From an uncultured Oscillibacter sp. (GTDB taxonomy: Bacteria > Bacillota > Clostridia > Oscillospirales > Oscillospiraceae): a DNA stretch of 59,143 nucleotides. A program made the translations under genes and the position numbers. Shown in pieces: positions 32,689-42,238 of the stretch. The stretch's first letter is position 1; every line of letters starts with the position of its first letter. The stretch lies in the NCBI RefSeq assembly GCF_910579365.1, contig NZ_CAJTUX010000011.1:1-59143 (forward strand), in the 5' to 3' direction. Below the pieces are notes generated by a model that saw only the letters and a program-made list of their open reading frames with translations, searched no databases and was not told the origin of the DNA.

Positions 32689-32712
32689 GCCCTGCCGGAT
32701 GGCAGGGCGGCA
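32689..32712 (+). terminator. hairpin between the dehydrogenase and MFS genes
   Basis: CCGCCCTGCC and GGCAGGGCGG pair around GGAT with no T-run, so it is probably an mRNA-processing or attenuating element rather than a full stop. Confidence 0.5.
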
Positions 32713-32731
32713 TGAAAAGGGAGGGATATTT

Positions 32732-34093
32732 ATGCCTGGCACAATAAGCAAATCTCGCCGGATGATTGCCTACACAGGCGTTTTGATCATCAATTTCATG
32801 GCAATGTACCTGATTTCCAGCGTAGGCGTCTATAGCTATACCGTCGCGGGCGTATTCAACAGTCTATCCTCGGTCAGCATGATTTTCACACTGGAGTGTG
32901 TGGCTCGGGGCGTCACGATTTCCGTCGGCGGAAAGATCGGCGACAAGGTCGGACACAAAAAGCTCTTTATCTTTGCGGTGGCCCTTTACATAGTTTGCTA
33001 TGGCGTTGCTGCTTTTGCCACCAGTTTTTGGATGTTCACGATTGCCCGTATGATATCCGGCTTGGCCTGGGGCTTGTTCATGATGAACGGGTTCGTTCTG
33101 CTCTCGGCAATTTTCGGGCAGACGGACGCCCCCAAGTATTCCGGTTACAATCAGTCCCTCACAACAGCGGCCATGATTTTGGCCGCGCCGATTGCCGGCG
33201 TTGTATGCGGAATCAATTGGCGAATCCAATTCTACGTGGCAGTCATTCTGCTGCTGTTCGGCCTGGCGTGCTGTGTTTATGGTATCCCGGACATTCCTCC
33301 CGCAGCCGGCAAAAACGCTAAGATGGATGTCTTAGGCGTAATTTTCATAGCGGTTACTCTGGTCCCTTTTTCTCTCGCTATGAACTGGGGAAGCTCTTAC
33401 GGCTGGACAAGCCCCTTGATTTTGGCACTGGCAGCTGTGTCTCTCGTTGGTCTCTTCGTTTTAATCTTTGCCGAGCGGAGAGCGGCAGATCCGGTTATTC
33501 CAATCAAGTTATTTAAAAACCGCTTTTATGTCTGTATTCTGCTTCTGATGTTCTTTTATTCCGTGGTAAACGGCGCTGGAAATTACGGCCCCGCCTACGC
33601 TCAAGAGGCGCTGGGAGCCAGCAGCCAAATTGCCGGCCTGATCAATGTTCCAGGCATGATTACGGCAGTCATTCTAACCACGGTCTTTGGGAACTATGCG
33701 TCCAAGACAGGCAGATATAAAGTCATGGTCATGATCTGGGCCGCAGGCGCGGTGATTGGCGGCGCTCTCTGGGCGCTGATGGGAGCTGCTCCCACATCTT
33801 CTATGGGTCTTTTGCTGCTGTTCGCCGGAGCGTTTCCCCTGGCTACGGTCAACAGCGTTAACCAGATTGCGCCCTATACCTATCCCATGACCATTTTGCA
33901 GCCCCAGGACCTTGCTGCCGGGCTTGCCTTTATGGGACTGGCCGGGGCACTGGGCTCCACCATCGCCGGCGGAATCTGCGCCGCGCTGATGAATGGTGCA
34001 GGCGGCCTCGCCGCTGTCTTCAAGGTTCCCCTTGTATGCGCGGCTGTCATGCTGGTGTGTGCGGTTCTTTTCAAAGACAGCAGAAAACAGTAA
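32732..34093 (+). CDS. MFS transporter
   Basis: The 453-residue protein has about 14 hydrophobic spans and the MFS loop motif GGKIGDKVGHKKLF between spans 2 and 3, with a similar GNYASKTGRYKV later. That is the drug:H+ antiporter-2-like layout. Because it shares a sigma-54 promoter with a dehydrogenase it is more likely the uptake or exchange carrier for the pathway substrate than a drug pump. This is inference. The start follows AAAGGGAGGG. Confidence 0.88.
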   Translation: MPGTISKSRRMIAYTGVLIINFMAMYLISSVGVYSYTVAGVFNSLSSVSMIFTLECVARGVTISVGGKIGDKVGHKKLFIFAVALYIVCYGVAAFATSFWMFTIARMISGLAWGLFMMNGFVLLSAIFGQTDAPKYSGYNQSLTTAAMILAAPIAGVVCGINWRIQFYVAVILLLFGLACCVYGIPDIPPAAGKNAKMDVLGVIFIAVTLVPFSLAMNWGSSYGWTSPLILALAAVSLVGLFVLIFAERRAADPVIPIKLFKNRFYVCILLLMFFYSVVNGAGNYGPAYAQEALGASSQIAGLINVPGMITAVILTTVFGNYASKTGRYKVMVMIWAAGAVIGGALWALMGAAPTSSMGLLLLFAGAFPLATVNSVNQIAPYTYPMTILQPQDLAAGLAFMGLAGALGSTIAGGICAALMNGAGGLAAVFKVPLVCAAVMLVCAVLFKDSRKQ

Positions 34094-34197
34094 TCCCGCC
34101 AGAGCAGAGCTGGGAGAACGATCTCCTGTTTCCAGCCGCACAGATTGCCGCTTATTTTTCTATCAGCACATACGGCAACGGGTTCAATAGCATCCCA

Positions 34198-34229
34198 TGA
34201 CGTGGCATCCTTATCTGGATGCCACGTCA
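34198..34229. terminator. inverted repeat between convergent MFS and histidine kinase genes
   Basis: TGACGTGGCATCC and GGATGCCACGTCA form a 13-bp perfect stem around TTATCT. The right arm contains the kinase stop codon. The T-run is weak. Confidence 0.65.
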
Positions 34230-35477
34230 TTGATTCAGAGGCGCTTTCTGAACCTGCGGGAATACCGCTGAAAATGTGATGATTCCTTTTGTGTAGTAAT
34301 TGGTCAGCCGTCCCCCATGGCGGGTAACAATGGCCCTGGCCGTGGACAGGCCGATCCCGTATCCCCCGGTAGATCTGGCACGGGAGGAATCTGCCCGGTA
34401 GAATCGGTCAAAGTAGCGTGGCAGCTGCGCGGCATTCAATCCTGCACATGGATTGGAAACCGAAATCCGGACGGTCCGGCCCCGCCGCGATATGGACAGC
34501 CGGATCGTCCCGCCTGCGTCACAGTATTTGACTGCATTATCCAGAAGGATGGAAAAGAGACGGAACAAGTCATCCTGTACGCCTCGCAGCTCCACTTCGG
34601 TGGCAACTTCCGCCGCCAGCAATTTTCCCTCAGCCTCCGCTAAGGGCTGAAACGCTTCTGCGCTGGCTATGGCAATGTCGGTAAGAGAGAACACCTCCGC
34701 AGTCCCCTCTTTGATGGTCTCCTCCGTGCGGGCCAGCTCCACTAAATTTTTAATCAGCTTATCCAGCCGGGCAATCTGCGTCCGGGCGCTCTCCAGCCAT
34801 TGGTTTTCCCCGCAGGAATCCGACAGCAGATCCATGTCCGCCGACAGAATGGAAAGGGGAGTTTTCAGTTCATGGGAAGCGTCGGTCACAAATTGCCGCT
34901 GCCGCTCCAGGTTTTGGACAAAGGGACGAATGGCACGTTTGGAGAGAACCAGAAGCAGAAAAAATACCGTTAGCGCACATACCAAAAAGACAATTGCGAT
35001 AATGCGGAGGGTATTGTTTGCCGCCTGAAGCAGCAGGAAGCAGTCCAGGACAATCAGCGTGCTGCCTCCGCTCTCATTTGGGAATACTCCGAAGCGGTAA
35101 TAGTCCACATAGCCTTTGCCGGCTCCGGACTCGATCACTTTGCTGATTGTTTCTGTAACAGATTGGCGGTCAAAAGCCGCAATATGCTCCAAATCTACGG
35201 ACTTCACTTCCCGCCGCGCGGTGAGCTCCACAAGGAAATAGCGGGTCTCAAAGGCCGTTTCCGGTGTAACCTGAAACTCAAAGTCAGAAGGATCAAACCG
35301 CACGCCGGATGGAAGAAAGGTCCCGCCATTTTGATACAACAGCGAAATAGCCCAGTCCGCCCGCCGGGTGGTGATCCAGTGGGTCCCCGCGCCGATGGAG
35401 ACGCAGAGAACCGTCATGGTCCCCAGAAGGGATGCCATGGCAATGGCGATAAATTTTTTGCGGAGCGAACGGATCAT
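34227..35477 (-). CDS. sensor histidine kinase
   Basis: The 416-residue kinase has two membrane spans (about residues 10-32 and 158-182) enclosing an extracellular sensor of about 125 residues. The DHp helix has the phospho-acceptor ASHELKTPLS, and the ATPase domain has LLDNAVKYC (N box), DRFYRAD (F box) and GGYGIGLSTARAIV (G box). Its start overlaps the response-regulator stop by 4 bases. With the HtrA-like protease upstream it looks like an envelope-stress system. Confidence 0.95.
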   Translation of the reverse strand: MIRSLRKKFIAIAMASLLGTMTVLCVSIGAGTHWITTRRADWAISLLYQNGGTFLPSGVRFDPSDFEFQVTPETAFETRYFLVELTARREVKSVDLEHIAAFDRQSVTETISKVIESGAGKGYVDYYRFGVFPNESGGSTLIVLDCFLLLQAANNTLRIIAIVFLVCALTVFFLLLVLSKRAIRPFVQNLERQRQFVTDASHELKTPLSILSADMDLLSDSCGENQWLESARTQIARLDKLIKNLVELARTEETIKEGTAEVFSLTDIAIASAEAFQPLAEAEGKLLAAEVATEVELRGVQDDLFRLFSILLDNAVKYCDAGGTIRLSISRRGRTVRISVSNPCAGLNAAQLPRYFDRFYRADSSRARSTGGYGIGLSTARAIVTRHGGRLTNYYTKGIITFSAVFPQVQKAPLNQ

Positions 35478-36148
35478 GGGATTTCCTCCAGCAGATATCC
35501 CTGCCCCCGCCGGAGGGAAATACGGACATTGGCCCCAGCCGACTCCAGTTTCCGCCGGAGGTAGGAAATATAGGCCCAGACCACGTTAATCTCCGCCTCG
35601 CTGTCATAACCCCAGATATGGTCCATGAACTGCTCTGTGGAGATGGGCCGTCCCGTCTGCCGCATGAGCAGCTCCAGCATCTGAAATTCCTTGTTCCCCA
35701 AACGGACGCAGGCGGTCCCGCATTTCAGCTCAAAGGTGGAGCGGTTCAGTGTGACGTTTCCCGACGTCAGCACGCCAGGGGTGTACTCGCCGCCCCGGCG
35801 GGTCAGGGCCCGGACACGGGCAATCAGCTCCCGGCTGTCAAAGGGTTTGGGAAGATAGTCGTCCGCCCCGCTCTCAAGCCCGACCACCCGGTCCTCCACC
35901 TGACTCTTCGCCGTCAGCAGTAGCGCCGGCGTCACCACATTCCGTGCCCGAAGGGAACGCAGGACCTGAATGCCGTCCAGTTTTGGCATCATGATATCCA
36001 GAATCAGACCGTCATAGTTTTCCGCCAAAGCGTAATCCATTGCGTCCTGCCCATTGTGAACCACATCGGCAGAATAGTGCTCCCGTCTTAGAAGAGCTTC
36101 CAGCACCATGGTCATCTCCGGCTCGTCATCCGCAATCAAGATTCGCAT
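35474..36148 (-). CDS. OmpR/PhoB-family response regulator
   Basis: The 224-residue protein has a receiver domain (ILIADDEPEM at the start, phospho-acceptor in LILDIMMPKLDG about residue 51, TAKSQ and DDYLPKPF) and a winged-helix effector (LGNKEFQMLELLMRQTGRPISTEQFMDHIWGYDSEAEINVVWAYISYLRRKL). The ATG at 36148 follows AGGAGG. It overlaps the kinase gene. A direct repeat of the OmpR type lies before the divergent ABC operon and may be one of its sites. Confidence 0.96.
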   Translation of the reverse strand: MRILIADDEPEMTMVLEALLRREHYSADVVHNGQDAMDYALAENYDGLILDIMMPKLDGIQVLRSLRARNVVTPALLLTAKSQVEDRVVGLESGADDYLPKPFDSRELIARVRALTRRGGEYTPGVLTSGNVTLNRSTFELKCGTACVRLGNKEFQMLELLMRQTGRPISTEQFMDHIWGYDSEAEINVVWAYISYLRRKLESAGANVRISLRRGQGYLLEEIP

Positions 36149-36165
36149 GAAAGCACCTCCTGCCG

Positions 36166-37173
36166 TCACATTGGCTTTTCCTCGGTAAGCTTGACGCTCA
36201 CGGAGAGTTCCTGTCCTCCGCGGGATACGGTTACTTTGACTGTATCGCCTGCGCTGTGCCGGTTCAGTACCGTGGAAATATCCGCGGATTCGCTGATGGC
36301 TGTTCCGTCGATTTGAATGATACGGTCCCCTGCCTTTAAGCCGTTGTCTTCAAAGGTCTGCGCGATATACAGGCCAGGCTTGTCAAAATATGTCCGCCAG
36401 CCCATAGTTGGCCTGGATATCCTGGTCACTGCGATCCCCAGCTGAGGCCGTCCGGTGACATAACCGTGCCGGATCAGCTCCTGCGCAACCTCCCGCACGG
36501 TATTGGAGGGAATGGCGAAGGCAAGGCCCTCAATGCCGCTTCCGGCGGACTTGGAATTTACCACGCCCACCAGTTCCCCCTCCAAATCGAACAGGCCGCC
36601 TCCCGAATTGCCCGGATTGACCGCCGCCGTGGTTTGCAGCAATGTCATGGGCTGTCCGTCTATGGTGATCTCCCGGTCCCTGGCGCTGATGATGCCCTCC
36701 GTCACGGTTCCTCCCAGTTCCCCCAGTGGGTTGCCGATGGCAATCACGAAGTCGCCCACCCGCGCCTTGGATGAGTCCGACAGCTTTGCGGGCGTCAATC
36801 CCGCCGCTTCGATTTTCAGCACGGCCAGATCCGTCTTGGAGTCTGTGCCAACCAGCGCGGCATCGTAAGCGTCCCCGCCATTCAGGCGGACCCGGACGGC
36901 GCTGGCTCCGTCAATGACGTGGTGGTTGGTGACGATGTACCCGTCCGCCGTCAGGACTACGCCGCTTCCCGCGCCCTCCGTGACGTATTCCTGATAGAAC
37001 GGGCTGACCTGTTTGGTTTCCGTAAAGACCTCGACGACGCTGGGCGCGGCCTTGTACACCGTGTCCGCCAAATCGATCACAACAAGGGATGCGGCGGATG
37101 CGGCGGTAGAAAACAGATGGATGCACAGCGCCATTACGCAGAGGACTGTCAGCATGTGTCTGCATGGTTTCAT
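36166..37173 (-). CDS. secreted HtrA/DegP-like serine protease
   Basis: The 335-residue protein has a signal peptide (MLTVLCVMALCIHLFSTAASA), a trypsin-like domain with the triad His (VTNHHVID), Asp (KTDLAVLK) and Ser (NPGNSGGGLF), and one C-terminal PDZ domain (LYIAQTFEDNGLKAGDRIIQID). It degrades or refolds damaged proteins outside the membrane. It lies 17 bases before the response regulator, so protease and two-component system are co-expressed. Confidence 0.95.
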   Translation of the reverse strand: MKPCRHMLTVLCVMALCIHLFSTAASAASLVVIDLADTVYKAAPSVVEVFTETKQVSPFYQEYVTEGAGSGVVLTADGYIVTNHHVIDGASAVRVRLNGGDAYDAALVGTDSKTDLAVLKIEAAGLTPAKLSDSSKARVGDFVIAIGNPLGELGGTVTEGIISARDREITIDGQPMTLLQTTAAVNPGNSGGGLFDLEGELVGVVNSKSAGSGIEGLAFAIPSNTVREVAQELIRHGYVTGRPQLGIAVTRISRPTMGWRTYFDKPGLYIAQTFEDNGLKAGDRIIQIDGTAISESADISTVLNRHSAGDTVKVTVSRGGQELSVSVKLTEEKPM

Positions 37174-37226
37174 AAAATTCGTTCCTTTCTCTGCTTATAT
37201 TTGTTTATTTACCCATAGAGATTTCC

Positions 37227-37727
37227 TTAAGGCTCCGTCTCTGCCTGGCCTGTATGGATTGGATGAAACTGCGTCAACCACAAACCGCATTGAAGCGAGC
37301 CGTTTTCTGTAAGAGAAAAGGACAGCGGAATCACATCCGTATCTTTCCGCAGCATGATATGACCGGCGCCGTCTTCCCCTGTTACAGCGTCGATCACAGA
37401 GCCTTCCGAAAGGAAGAGCACCGTCTCCCCTAATTGCTGATTTTGTTGGTCAAATACGGTCAGCAGGAACGCGCCGCGCCGGGGCAAACCGGAAATCTGC
37501 AATTCTCCGCTGCTGTCCAGCCGGTAATCCGTATCGGTTTTCCCAAAAGACAAATGCACGGTATCACCGCAGAGGACAGGTCCATCCTCCCAGGAAAAAC
37601 CAGCCATGATCGTAAGCGCGTTTTCTTTATCCGGCGGCCTGTCTCCTTTCACATGGAGAAAGCCTCTGAAAAAGAACAGCAGGACAACAACGATTGAGGC
37701 GGCGGCACATGTTTTTCGGACGGTCAT
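37227..37727 (-). CDS. exported or membrane-anchored protein of unknown function
   Basis: The 166-residue product begins TVRKTCAAASIVVVLLFFFRGFLHV, an uncleaved or signal-type helix, and continues as a beta-rich domain (LQISGLPRRGAFLLTVFDQQNQQLG; GAGHIMLRKDTDVIPLSFSL). The ATG at 37727 follows GGAGG. It lies upstream of htrA in the same direction and probably belongs to the same envelope-stress unit. I do not recognise the family. Confidence 0.7.
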   Translation of the reverse strand: MTVRKTCAAASIVVVLLFFFRGFLHVKGDRPPDKENALTIMAGFSWEDGPVLCGDTVHLSFGKTDTDYRLDSSGELQISGLPRRGAFLLTVFDQQNQQLGETVLFLSEGSVIDAVTGEDGAGHIMLRKDTDVIPLSFSLTENGSLQCGLWLTQFHPIHTGQAETEP

Positions 37728-37824
37728 TTCTTCACCTCCCCGCCCTGGGTAATCTCTCTTTCCAAAAGTATAATGCCGCAACTCAAAAGGAACTTAAAAA
37801 ATTGGATGGATGTGAAAATTTTTC

Positions 37825-37857
37825 TTTTAACTCGGTTTTAAGTACCCGGTTTATAAT
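37825..37857 (+). promoter_or_regulatory. promoter of the ABC operon with OmpR-type direct repeats
   Basis: TTTTAA occurs at 37825-37830 and again at 37836-37841, an 11-base period. TATAAT follows at 37852-37857 with no good -35. Response regulators of the OmpR family bind such repeats in place of a -35, and an OmpR-type gene sits 1.7 kb away in the divergent operon. Confidence 0.5.
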
Positions 37858-37889
37858 GGCCCTATCAAAACAAGAAGGAGGGGTCATTC

Positions 37890-38891
37890 TTGATAGAAAT
37901 CGAGCATTTGACCAAGCGATATGGGGACCATACAGCGGTTTCCGATTTGAGCTTCACCGTAGACAGCGGCCAAATCTACGGCTTTCTCGGACCGAACGGA
38001 GCGGGAAAGTCCACCACTATGAATATCATGACCGGATGCCTATCTGCTACGGAGGGTTCGGTCCGCATTGACGGCCACGACATTTTCGAGGAACCGGAAC
38101 AGGCCAAGCGGCTGATTGGCTATCTCCCGGAGCAGCCCCCGCTTTACATGAGCGAGACGCCGGAGGAATATCTGCGGTTTGTGGGTGAGGCCAAGGGGCT
38201 GCGGGGTGCGGAGCTGACCCGCCAGATCGGGGAAGTGATCCGGCAAACGAAACTTTCGGATGTAAAACATCGCCGCATTTCTACCCTCTCCAAAGGCTAT
38301 AAGCAGCGGGTAGGCATCGCTCAAGCCCTGCTGGGCAATCCCAGGGTCATCATTCTGGACGAGCCCACCGTGGGGCTGGACCCCATTCAAATCATTGAGA
38401 TACGGGATCTCATCAAAGAGCTGGGACAAACCCATACCTTTATTTTCAGCTCTCACATTCTCTCTGAGGTACAGACTATCTGCGACCAGATCATCATGAT
38501 CGCCAAAGGAAAGCTGGCTGCCTTTGGCACGCCGGAAAATTTGGAGCAGCATCTGCTGGCCCCCAACGAGGTGCGCCTGATCGCGGATGCCGCTGCCGGC
38601 GAGGTGCGGGAGCTTTTGGGCGGAGTGGAACACATCACCGGCCTGACGCTGGAGGAGACGGATTCCGGCCTTACGGCGGTCCGCATCAAAACGGATCTCA
38701 GCGACGTCTATGCCCTCTCCCGCGCGGTGTTCTCCGCCTTTGCCGCCAGTGGAAAGGCTCTGCTGGAACTGACGGTAAAAAAAGCCAGCCTGGAGGACAT
38801 CTTCCTGGAGTTGGCTGAAAACGAGAATACCGAACCAGCATCCCTCGCTTTTGAGGAGGGGACTGCGGAAAGCGAGGTGACACAGGAATGA
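37890..38891 (+). CDS. ABC transporter ATP-binding protein (ABC-2/Gld type)
   Basis: The 333-residue ATPase starts at TTG after GGAGGGG. It has Walker A FLGPNGAGKSTTMNIMTG (about residues 32-49), a Q-loop (YLPEQPPLY), signature LSKGYKQRVGIAQAL, Walker B VIILDEPTVGLDP and the H-loop SSHILSEV. A C-terminal regulatory tail of about 110 residues follows. It overlaps the permease gene by 4 bases. Confidence 0.95.
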   Translation: MIEIEHLTKRYGDHTAVSDLSFTVDSGQIYGFLGPNGAGKSTTMNIMTGCLSATEGSVRIDGHDIFEEPEQAKRLIGYLPEQPPLYMSETPEEYLRFVGEAKGLRGAELTRQIGEVIRQTKLSDVKHRRISTLSKGYKQRVGIAQALLGNPRVIILDEPTVGLDPIQIIEIRDLIKELGQTHTFIFSSHILSEVQTICDQIIMIAKGKLAAFGTPENLEQHLLAPNEVRLIADAAAGEVRELLGGVEHITGLTLEETDSGLTAVRIKTDLSDVYALSRAVFSAFAASGKALLELTVKKASLEDIFLELAENENTEPASLAFEEGTAESEVTQE

Positions 38892-39751
38892 TCGCGGTAT
38901 TAAAGCATGAGCTGAAAAGCTACTTCCACACCTTGACAGCCTATGTATTCGGCGCGGGACTGCTTCTGGCGGTGGGACTCGGCGCCCTGCGGTATAATCT
39001 CCAGGCGGCGGTGAGCAACTTTGAATATGCCCTCAGCTATTTCAGCATTGTTCTCGCCGTGATTGTCCCCATCCTGACCATGCGGGTCATCGCGGAGGAG
39101 CGAAAGCAGAGGACCGATCAGCTTCTGTACGCGCTCCCCATCACCACTGCGCAGGTCATTGCGGGCAAGTATCTGGCACTGCTGACAGTTTACCTGATTC
39201 CATTGTGTATCATCGCGGTTTATCCACTGATCTTCTCCCGATTTGGAGACGTGTATCTGCTGACATCCTACGGCTCCATCCTGGCGTTCTTCCTTATGGG
39301 CGCGGCGCTGATTGCCCTTGGGGTGTTCATCTCCTCCCTGACGGACAATCAGGGCTTCGCCGCCGGAATCAGCATTGCCGTGATTCTGCTGAACTATTAC
39401 AGCGTCAGCCTGTCGGAGTATGTCTCCACGACCGCTTTCGGTTCTATGGCCGCTCTGTGCGTACTTATCCTTGCTCTGGGAGCGGTTATCAAGTATCTGA
39501 CCAAACATGAAAATCTGGCCTATGCCGTCTGCTTTGTCCTGATTGCGGCCATCGCGGTTGCTGGATTCACGGATAACACAAGGTTCGAGGGGCTTCTGCC
39601 TGCCGTGATGACCAAACTATCCCTCTTTGACCGCTTTACCGGGTTTGTCAACGGCGTATTCGATCTGACCGCTGTGGTCTACTACGCCAGCGTGGTTGTG
39701 CTCTTCCTGTTCCTGTCCGTCCAGTCGCTGGAGAAACGGAGGTACAACTGA
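38888..39751 (+). CDS. ABC-2 type permease
   Basis: The 287-residue integral membrane protein has about six spans and the ABC-2/GldF-like opening AVLKHELKSYFHTLTAYVFG, with the cytoplasmic coupling segment MRVIAEERKQRTDQLLYALPITTAQVIAGKYLA (about residues 60-92). It would form the channel with the ATPase before it. Its stop overlaps the next start by one base. Confidence 0.93.
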   Translation: MIAVLKHELKSYFHTLTAYVFGAGLLLAVGLGALRYNLQAAVSNFEYALSYFSIVLAVIVPILTMRVIAEERKQRTDQLLYALPITTAQVIAGKYLALLTVYLIPLCIIAVYPLIFSRFGDVYLLTSYGSILAFFLMGAALIALGVFISSLTDNQGFAAGISIAVILLNYYSVSLSEYVSTTAFGSMAALCVLILALGAVIKYLTKHENLAYAVCFVLIAAIAVAGFTDNTRFEGLLPAVMTKLSLFDRFTGFVNGVFDLTAVVYYASVVVLFLFLSVQSLEKRRYN

Positions 39752-42075
39752 TGAAAAACCGAAACGCTTTTCGCGGCGGAGCTTATGCGTTGGCGATCTC
39801 CACGGTGGTGCTGGCCATTCTGATTGTGGTGAACATATTTGCCTCCTCTCTTCCGTCTTCCGCCACCAGGTATGACATCAGTGCCTCCAAGCTCTACTCC
39901 ATCACCAGCAATACCAAGGTGGTGGTCAATGCTTTGGAGCAGGATGTGACCATCTACTGGATCGTGCAGTCCGGTGAGGAGAACGAGGTGGTTGAAAATC
40001 TGTTAAGCAAGTACGACAGCCTCTCCGCCCGCGTTACCGTGGTGAAAAAGAACCCCGATGTCTACCCCACCTTTGCCGGGCAATACACAGATGAAGCAGT
40101 CCAAAACAACAGCCTCATTGTGGAATGCGGCGAACGCAGCCGTTTCATCAGCTATGGCGACATCTTCGTGCAGGAGCCGGATATTTACTCCTACTCCTAC
40201 AACACTTCCTTTGACGGCGAGGGGGCTATCACCTCCGCCATCGACTATGTAACCACCGAGGAACTGCCCCAAATCTACATCCTGGAGGGTCACGGGGAGG
40301 CTGATCTTCCAGCCTCCTTCCAGGAGCAGATCGAGAAGGAAAACATGGAGGTCAAGCCTCTCTCCCTCCTGACAGTGGACGATATCCCGGAGGATGCAGA
40401 CTGCGTCATGATCTATGCGCCGTCCAGCGACATCTCCCAGGAGGAAAAGGAACTGCTGGAACATTACGCGGCGGAAGGCGGCAAGCTGTTTGTGGCGGCC
40501 GGCCCGGTGCAGGACGGCATCCTGGAAAACCTCTACAGCCTTCTGGCTGACTATGGTGTGCGTGCCAACGAAGGCGTGGTGGTGGAGCCGGATCGGGAGC
40601 ACTATTCCTTCCAGGGCCCCCTGTCCCTGTTACCCGCCATGAACAGCCATGCCATCACAGATTCCCTGATGGAAGAGAACTATTACCCAACCATGCCGGT
40701 TTCTCTTGGCCTGACAGTTCCCGAGGACTCCGAAGGCGTTGTGGTCCTTTTGACTACTTCCGATACTGCGTTCAGCAAGCTGGAGGGCTACGCCATGACA
40801 GATTATGAGAAAGAGGAGGGAGATATTGATGGTCCCTTCGCCTTGGCTGTCTCCATCGACACCGCTGGAGCGGGCCGGATTGTCTGGTTTACATCGTCTC
40901 ATTTCCTGAATGATATGCACAACGCCGTCTCCTCCGGGGCCAATGCCAATCTGGGGATGCTGGAGCAGTTTGAAGCCCTCGGCGCGGCCTTCATCATTGA
41001 AGACGTGGAGGACTTTGGCCAATATGGGCTGGACAATCCGGTTTGTACGGTCAGCCTGACCACAGCGGACCGGTCCTTCGAGATCAGGCTGGGGGATTAC
41101 AGCAAAATGGACTCCCAGCGGTATATCTCCATCGGGGACGGCAATGTGTACTTAGTCAAACACGACCCCTTGGACGAGTTCTCCGCCAAGCTCAGTGCGG
41201 TTATTGACCACGATCAGATCCCCGCGTTCGGGCAAGTGACCCGGATTCAATTCTCCGGCAGCGAACATTATACGGTGACGTATCAGGAGGAAAGTCCTGA
41301 CACCTATTGCGGCGAAGATGTCTATTTCACCCAAATAAACGGGAAGACGGCACCTCTGGACACAGAGCTGGTAAAGGGCTATTTGCGGCGCATTTCCAAT
41401 CTGACCCTGACCGATTACGTTTCTTACAACGCAACAGACGAGGAGCTCCGCACATATGGCCTGGACCAGCCGGAGCTAACGGTCACAGTAGAGTATACGC
41501 CGGATGAAGAAAACAGCAGGGAAACCTCTTTTATCCTCCACATCAGCCGCGATCCTGCAACGGAGCCGGGAAATGACTCAGAAGATGAGGAATACTCCGC
41601 CTATGTGCGGGTAGGCGAGTCCCGGATTCTTTATCAAATCTCCTCAGACCGATATGAAACTCTGATGGACGCGTCCTATAATACCCTGCGGCATCAAGAG
41701 CTTCTCACCGCTGATTTTGCGGACATCCGCCAGATCGATGTCTCTTTGGAGGGAAGCCAGTATACCTTCACGCCCAAGAGCAAGGGCAATGAAATTTCCT
41801 GGTTCTATCAGAACGAGGAATTGGAAACCATCGATTTCCCGGACGCGCTGGCAGCCTTGACTGCGGAGGAGTTTACCAGTGAGCGGCCTGCGCAGAAGGA
41901 GGAAATCCGCTTAACGGTTCTCCTGGAGAACGCGCGGTTCCCGGAGGTGGAGATTGCGCTGTACCGCTATGACGGCGCCTGCTGTCTCGCGGAGTTGGAC
42001 GGTGAGAGCATCGCTTTGGTAGCGCGGGAAAGCGTCGTTGATTTGATTGAGGCGATCCGTTCCATTGTCCTATGA
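39751..42075 (+). CDS. GldG-family/DUF4340 protein of the ABC system
   Basis: The 774-residue protein has an N-terminal membrane helix (ALAISTVVLAILIVVNIFASSL), a GldG-type substrate-binding-like region (residues about 35-400, with YSITSNTKVVVNAL and LEGHGEADLPASF) and C-terminal DUF4340-like repeats (EQFEALGAAFIIEDVEDFGQYGLDNP; ELRTYGLDQPELTVTVEY). In gliding bacteria GldA-F-G moves cells; in Clostridia the same trio is an exporter of unknown cargo. The two modules are fused here. Confidence 0.88.
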   Translation: MKNRNAFRGGAYALAISTVVLAILIVVNIFASSLPSSATRYDISASKLYSITSNTKVVVNALEQDVTIYWIVQSGEENEVVENLLSKYDSLSARVTVVKKNPDVYPTFAGQYTDEAVQNNSLIVECGERSRFISYGDIFVQEPDIYSYSYNTSFDGEGAITSAIDYVTTEELPQIYILEGHGEADLPASFQEQIEKENMEVKPLSLLTVDDIPEDADCVMIYAPSSDISQEEKELLEHYAAEGGKLFVAAGPVQDGILENLYSLLADYGVRANEGVVVEPDREHYSFQGPLSLLPAMNSHAITDSLMEENYYPTMPVSLGLTVPEDSEGVVVLLTTSDTAFSKLEGYAMTDYEKEEGDIDGPFALAVSIDTAGAGRIVWFTSSHFLNDMHNAVSSGANANLGMLEQFEALGAAFIIEDVEDFGQYGLDNPVCTVSLTTADRSFEIRLGDYSKMDSQRYISIGDGNVYLVKHDPLDEFSAKLSAVIDHDQIPAFGQVTRIQFSGSEHYTVTYQEESPDTYCGEDVYFTQINGKTAPLDTELVKGYLRRISNLTLTDYVSYNATDEELRTYGLDQPELTVTVEYTPDEENSRETSFILHISRDPATEPGNDSEDEEYSAYVRVGESRILYQISSDRYETLMDASYNTLRHQELLTADFADIRQIDVSLEGSQYTFTPKSKGNEISWFYQNEELETIDFPDALAALTAEEFTSERPAQKEEIRLTVLLENARFPEVEIALYRYDGACCLAELDGESIALVARESVVDLIEAIRSIVL

Positions 42076-42238
42076 TTGACGGGCAAAGTAAATCAGAGGC
42101 AGCTCCTGCATACACAGAACCTGTTCACATGGAAACAGCAATCTTATACAGCAGAATAACAAAGTTGGGAAGATATCTTGCTGATTTAATAGCGCAAGAC
42201 CCTCTAGCCATTCAAAAATTATTCATATAAACACAAAG

